Assembly: GCF_030285925.1 (NCBI RefSeq) | Contig: NZ_CP127251.1 | Span: 434,001 to 498,000 of the forward strand | Length of the DNA stretch: 64,000 nucleotides | From: Devosia sp. YIM 151766 | GTDB taxonomy: Bacteria; Pseudomonadota; Alphaproteobacteria; Rhizobiales; Devosiaceae | Direction of reading: 5' to 3' | Shown here: positions 61,945 to 64,000 of the stretch, in pieces | How the letters are laid out: every line of letters starts with the position of its first letter | Position numbering within the stretch: position 1 is the stretch's first letter | Notes under the pieces: generated by a model | The model's input: the letters and a program-made list of their open reading frames with translations, nothing else | Database searches by the model: none | Told to the model about the DNA's origin: nothing | Made by a program: the position numbers and the translations under genes

Positions 61945-62334
61945 CTAATGCCTGTCCCGAAACACCAGCCGGTCCGCCGCGACCAGATTGGCCGCCATGC
62001 CGGCAAGGCTTCCGGCGGCCACGGCCAGGATCAGGCCGGCGGACGTTGCGGGCAACAGCGTCAGAACCAGGCCGTAGATCAGCCAGTTGACCGCCATGCC
62101 CGGCAGCATGGCGAGAAAATAGCGCAATAATTCCCGAGACTTGCCGGTGCCGGCCGCCTTGTCGGCGAAGGCGAAATTGCGGTTGATGAGCCAGGTCGCC
62201 AGCACCGCCGCCGCGAAGGACAAGAGCCTGCCCCGGAACGGGCCGAGCAGGGGAGAGGTCAGGAGCAGCACGCCGGCATCGACCAGAAAGCCGATAATGC
62301 CGGCCAGGGCGAAGGGCAGGATGCGGCGCCTCAC
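61945..62334 (-). CDS. GtrA-family membrane protein
   Basis: 129 residues, four membrane helices. FALAGIIGFLVDAGVLLL and WLINRNFAF are the GtrA signatures; members are thought to flip or help flip polyprenyl-linked sugars. The ATG overlaps the glycosyltransferase stop by 4 bases, the usual pairing of GtrA with a GT2 enzyme. Confidence 0.9.
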   Translation of the reverse strand: MRRRILPFALAGIIGFLVDAGVLLLTSPLLGPFRGRLLSFAAAVLATWLINRNFAFADKAAGTGKSRELLRYFLAMLPGMAVNWLIYGLVLTLLPATSAGLILAVAAGSLAGMAANLVAADRLVFRDRH

Positions 62335-63284
62335 TTTTCATCCTGGGCGCCGGGCGCCGGAATTTCGAGATAGCGCAGCCGTTTGACCTCGCGCCGCCCG
62401 GTCACCACGCTGTCCAGGATCACCGCCGTCGCCCCCAGGATCAGCCCGGCGATGATTCCCAGCCCGGCCAATATGGCGGTGGGAAAGCGCGGTACCAGCC
62501 CGGTCTCCAGATAATCGAAGATCACCGGCACGGCGAGGAGCACCGAGACCAGCACCACGATCGTCCCCAGCGTCATATAGAGCTGGCGTGGCCGCTCGCG
62601 GGCGAAAAGCCGCACGATGGCCACCAGGATCAGCCAGCCGTCCCGGATCGTGCTCAATTTGCTGGACGATCCTTCAATCCTGGCGCTGTAAGCGGTGGGG
62701 ATTTCGTCAAAGGGGGCGCGCAATTCCAGTGCGTGGATGGTCAGTTCCGTCTCGATTTCGAAGCCTTTCGACAGCGCCGGGAAGGATTTGACGAAGCGCC
62801 GCGACAGGGCCCGATAGCCCGACAACATGTCGCTGAAGCCGCGCCCGAATATATTTGCCACCGTGCCGGTCAGCACTTTATTGCCCAGGATATGGCCGGG
62901 GCGGAATTCGCCGCCGTCGCCCTGCGTCCGGCGCACGCCCACCACCATGTCGAGGCCGTTATCGAGCAGCATGTCCACCAGCGCCCGGCTCTGGCCGGCA
63001 TCATAGGTGCCATCGCCATCGGCCATCACATAGACATCGGCATCCACATCGGCGAATTGCCGGCGGACCACATTGCCCTTGCCGCGCTGCGGCACCTGGC
63101 GGACCACCGCGCCGGCCGCCGCCGCGGCCGCGGCGGTGCCATCGGTGGAGGCATTGTCGAACACGAAAATGCTGGCTTCCGGCAGCGCCGCGCGGAATGC
63201 CGCAATTACCGAGGCAATGACCGCAACCTCGTTGAAGCAGGGCAGAATGACGGCTACATGATTGCCCCTGTAGAGCTTGGTCAC
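62331..63284 (-). CDS. GT2-family glycosyltransferase (DPM1/GtrB-like)
   Basis: 317 residues. The N-terminal GT-A domain (about 1-215) has VILPCFNEVAVIASVI, DNASTDGT and the metal site MADGDGTYD; two membrane helices follow (about 235-260 and 270-300). It likely makes a polyprenyl-phosphate sugar that GtrA helps translocate, for envelope glycan modification. The start is GTG at 63284, with GAGGAGG 8 bases upstream; the longer frame has no better site. Confidence 0.9.
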   Translation of the reverse strand: MTKLYRGNHVAVILPCFNEVAVIASVIAAFRAALPEASIFVFDNASTDGTAAAAAAAGAVVRQVPQRGKGNVVRRQFADVDADVYVMADGDGTYDAGQSRALVDMLLDNGLDMVVGVRRTQGDGGEFRPGHILGNKVLTGTVANIFGRGFSDMLSGYRALSRRFVKSFPALSKGFEIETELTIHALELRAPFDEIPTAYSARIEGSSSKLSTIRDGWLILVAIVRLFARERPRQLYMTLGTIVVLVSVLLAVPVIFDYLETGLVPRFPTAILAGLGIIAGLILGATAVILDSVVTGRREVKRLRYLEIPAPGAQDEK

Positions 63285-63357
63285 GCGGTAATCCTCCTCA
63301 GACGCGGCGACATTAGCCGAACAAAGTCGAAAAAGTGTAACGGCCCGAGGCTCATAA

Positions 63358-64000
63358 ATGCTCGATCCCCTGCTCCTGCTCGCTCTCATGGCCGTCGGCA
63401 TGCTGGCCGGCTTCGTCGACGCCATTGCCGGGGGCGGGGGCATGATCACCGTGCCGGCCCTGCTCTCGGCCGGCCTGCCGCCGGTGGCGGCCCTGGCGAC
63501 CAACAAGATGCAGAGCGCGGTCGGCACCGGCATGGCGGTGATCACCTATTGGCGGCGCGGCTTCGTCGCCCTGCACAATCTGATACCGGCCATCGCCCTC
63601 ACCTTTGCCGGCAGCCTGCTGGGGGCCCTGGCCGTCAGCAATGTCGACGTCTCCTTGCTCAATATCGCCGTCCCCGTCGCCCTGATCGGCATCGCGCTCT
63701 ATTTCCTGTTCGCCCCCAAGCTCTCCGACGCGGACAGCGCAGCGCGCCTGCCCTTCGGCCCGTTCGTGCCGCTGATGGGCTTTGCCATCGGCTTTTACGA
63801 CGGGCTTTTCGGTCCCGGCACCGGCGCCTTCTTCACCATGGGCTTCGTGGTGTTTTTCGGCCTCGGCCTGACCCGCGCTACCGGCAGCACCAAGGCACTG
63901 AATTTCATCTCCAACCTTGCCGCCCTGGTAATCTTCATCCCCGGCGGCCACGTGGTCTGGCCGGTCGCCATCGTCATGGCGCTGGGCCAGCTGATCGGCG
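63358..64000 (+). CDS. TSUP (TauE/SafE) family transporter, 3' end cut off by window
   Basis: 214 residues are visible. A membrane protein with repeated TauE/SafE halves: AGFVDAIAGGGGMITVPALL near the N-terminus and GFAIGFYDGLFGPGTGAFF in the second half. Members export or import sulfite, sulfoacetate, or other organosulfonates and related anions; the substrate is open. ATG 63358, GAGG upstream; divergent from the glycosyltransferase gene. Confidence 0.9.
   Translation, partial: MLDPLLLLALMAVGMLAGFVDAIAGGGGMITVPALLSAGLPPVAALATNKMQSAVGTGMAVITYWRRGFVALHNLIPAIALTFAGSLLGALAVSNVDVSLLNIAVPVALIGIALYFLFAPKLSDADSAARLPFGPFVPLMGFAIGFYDGLFGPGTGAFFTMGFVVFFGLGLTRATGSTKALNFISNLAALVIFIPGGHVVWPVAIVMALGQLIG

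Overview
The window is 64 kb of GC-rich chromosome from an alphaproteobacterium, most likely of the order Hyphomicrobiales (Rhizobiales) and plausibly Devosia or a relative. This rests on gene content (short HisG with HisZ, alphaproteobacterial HisRS beside a tRNA-His with no encoded G-1, ALAS-type hemA, a FixJ-like regulator, DUF982 and DUF2171 proteins) and on protein style; it is an inference, not a database match. Nothing looks like a prophage, plasmid, transposon or CRISPR array. The region is mostly housekeeping and metabolic chromosome with several unusual islets.

Layout. 1-2.7 kb: a truncated PAS histidine kinase, mscL, and a FixJ/NarL-type regulator whose receiver lacks the phosphoacceptor Asp. 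2.9-5.3 kb: a two-gene unit that I read as a type XI (Slam-type) secretion pair, a TbpB-like barrel cargo and its outer-membrane Slam-like translocon. 5.4-11.5 kb: hemA with an FNR/FixK-type box, a sugar-dehydrogenase-like SDR, an OmpA lipoprotein, two small proteins, a CSS-EAL c-di-GMP phosphodiesterase and a PRC-barrel protein. 11.6-16.9 kb: a cytochrome c oxidase cluster (fused subunits I+III, subunit II, CtaG, a CopD-like protein) with a DUF2231 gene on the other strand. 17.1-19.7 kb: a membrane-bound PQQ glucose-type dehydrogenase. 20-25 kb: cold-shock protein and small stress or unknown genes, an APH-like kinase, a CAP-domain lipoprotein. 24.6-36 kb: carbon and amino-acid metabolism (GH1 and GH13 glucosidases, Mrp, transaldolase, aromatic aminotransferase, EtfAB, M20 amidohydrolase, 2-hydroxyacid dehydrogenase). 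36.2-40.4 kb: AEC transporter divergent from glpD-glpK. 40.4-47.3 kb: pdxH, a DnaJ-like protein, Sua5/TsaC, a histone-deacetylase-like hydrolase, xseB, a SCO copper chaperone, tlyA. 47.7-52.7 kb: a peptide-type ABC importer. 52.9-57.6 kb: a degenerate histidine kinase, tRNA-His and a TadG-like vWA protein with inserted tandem repeats. 58.2-61.9 kb: hisS-hisZ-hisG and a tiny membrane protein. 61.9-64 kb: GT2 glycosyltransferase plus GtrA flippase-like protein, and a truncated TSUP transporter.

Working together. glpD and glpK convert glycerol to dihydroxyacetone phosphate under what looks like a DeoR/GlpR-type operator array. The oxidase cluster and the quinoprotein dehydrogenase both serve the aerobic respiratory chain, and EtfAB feeds electrons to it. 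hisZ and hisG form the hetero-octameric first enzyme of histidine synthesis, with hisS just upstream.

Most interesting points: the Slam/TbpB-like secretion pair with an unusual coiled-coil cargo; a four-copy dispersed repeat with palindromic CCCTCCCC...GGGGAGGG arms, three copies lying between convergent genes and one splitting the ABC operon; two signalling proteins that have lost their phosphorylation residue; three CGAAA repeats at exact 21-bp spacing upstream of glpD; and a TadG-like vWA protein carrying two 70-residue repeats that each end in a CX4C pair.
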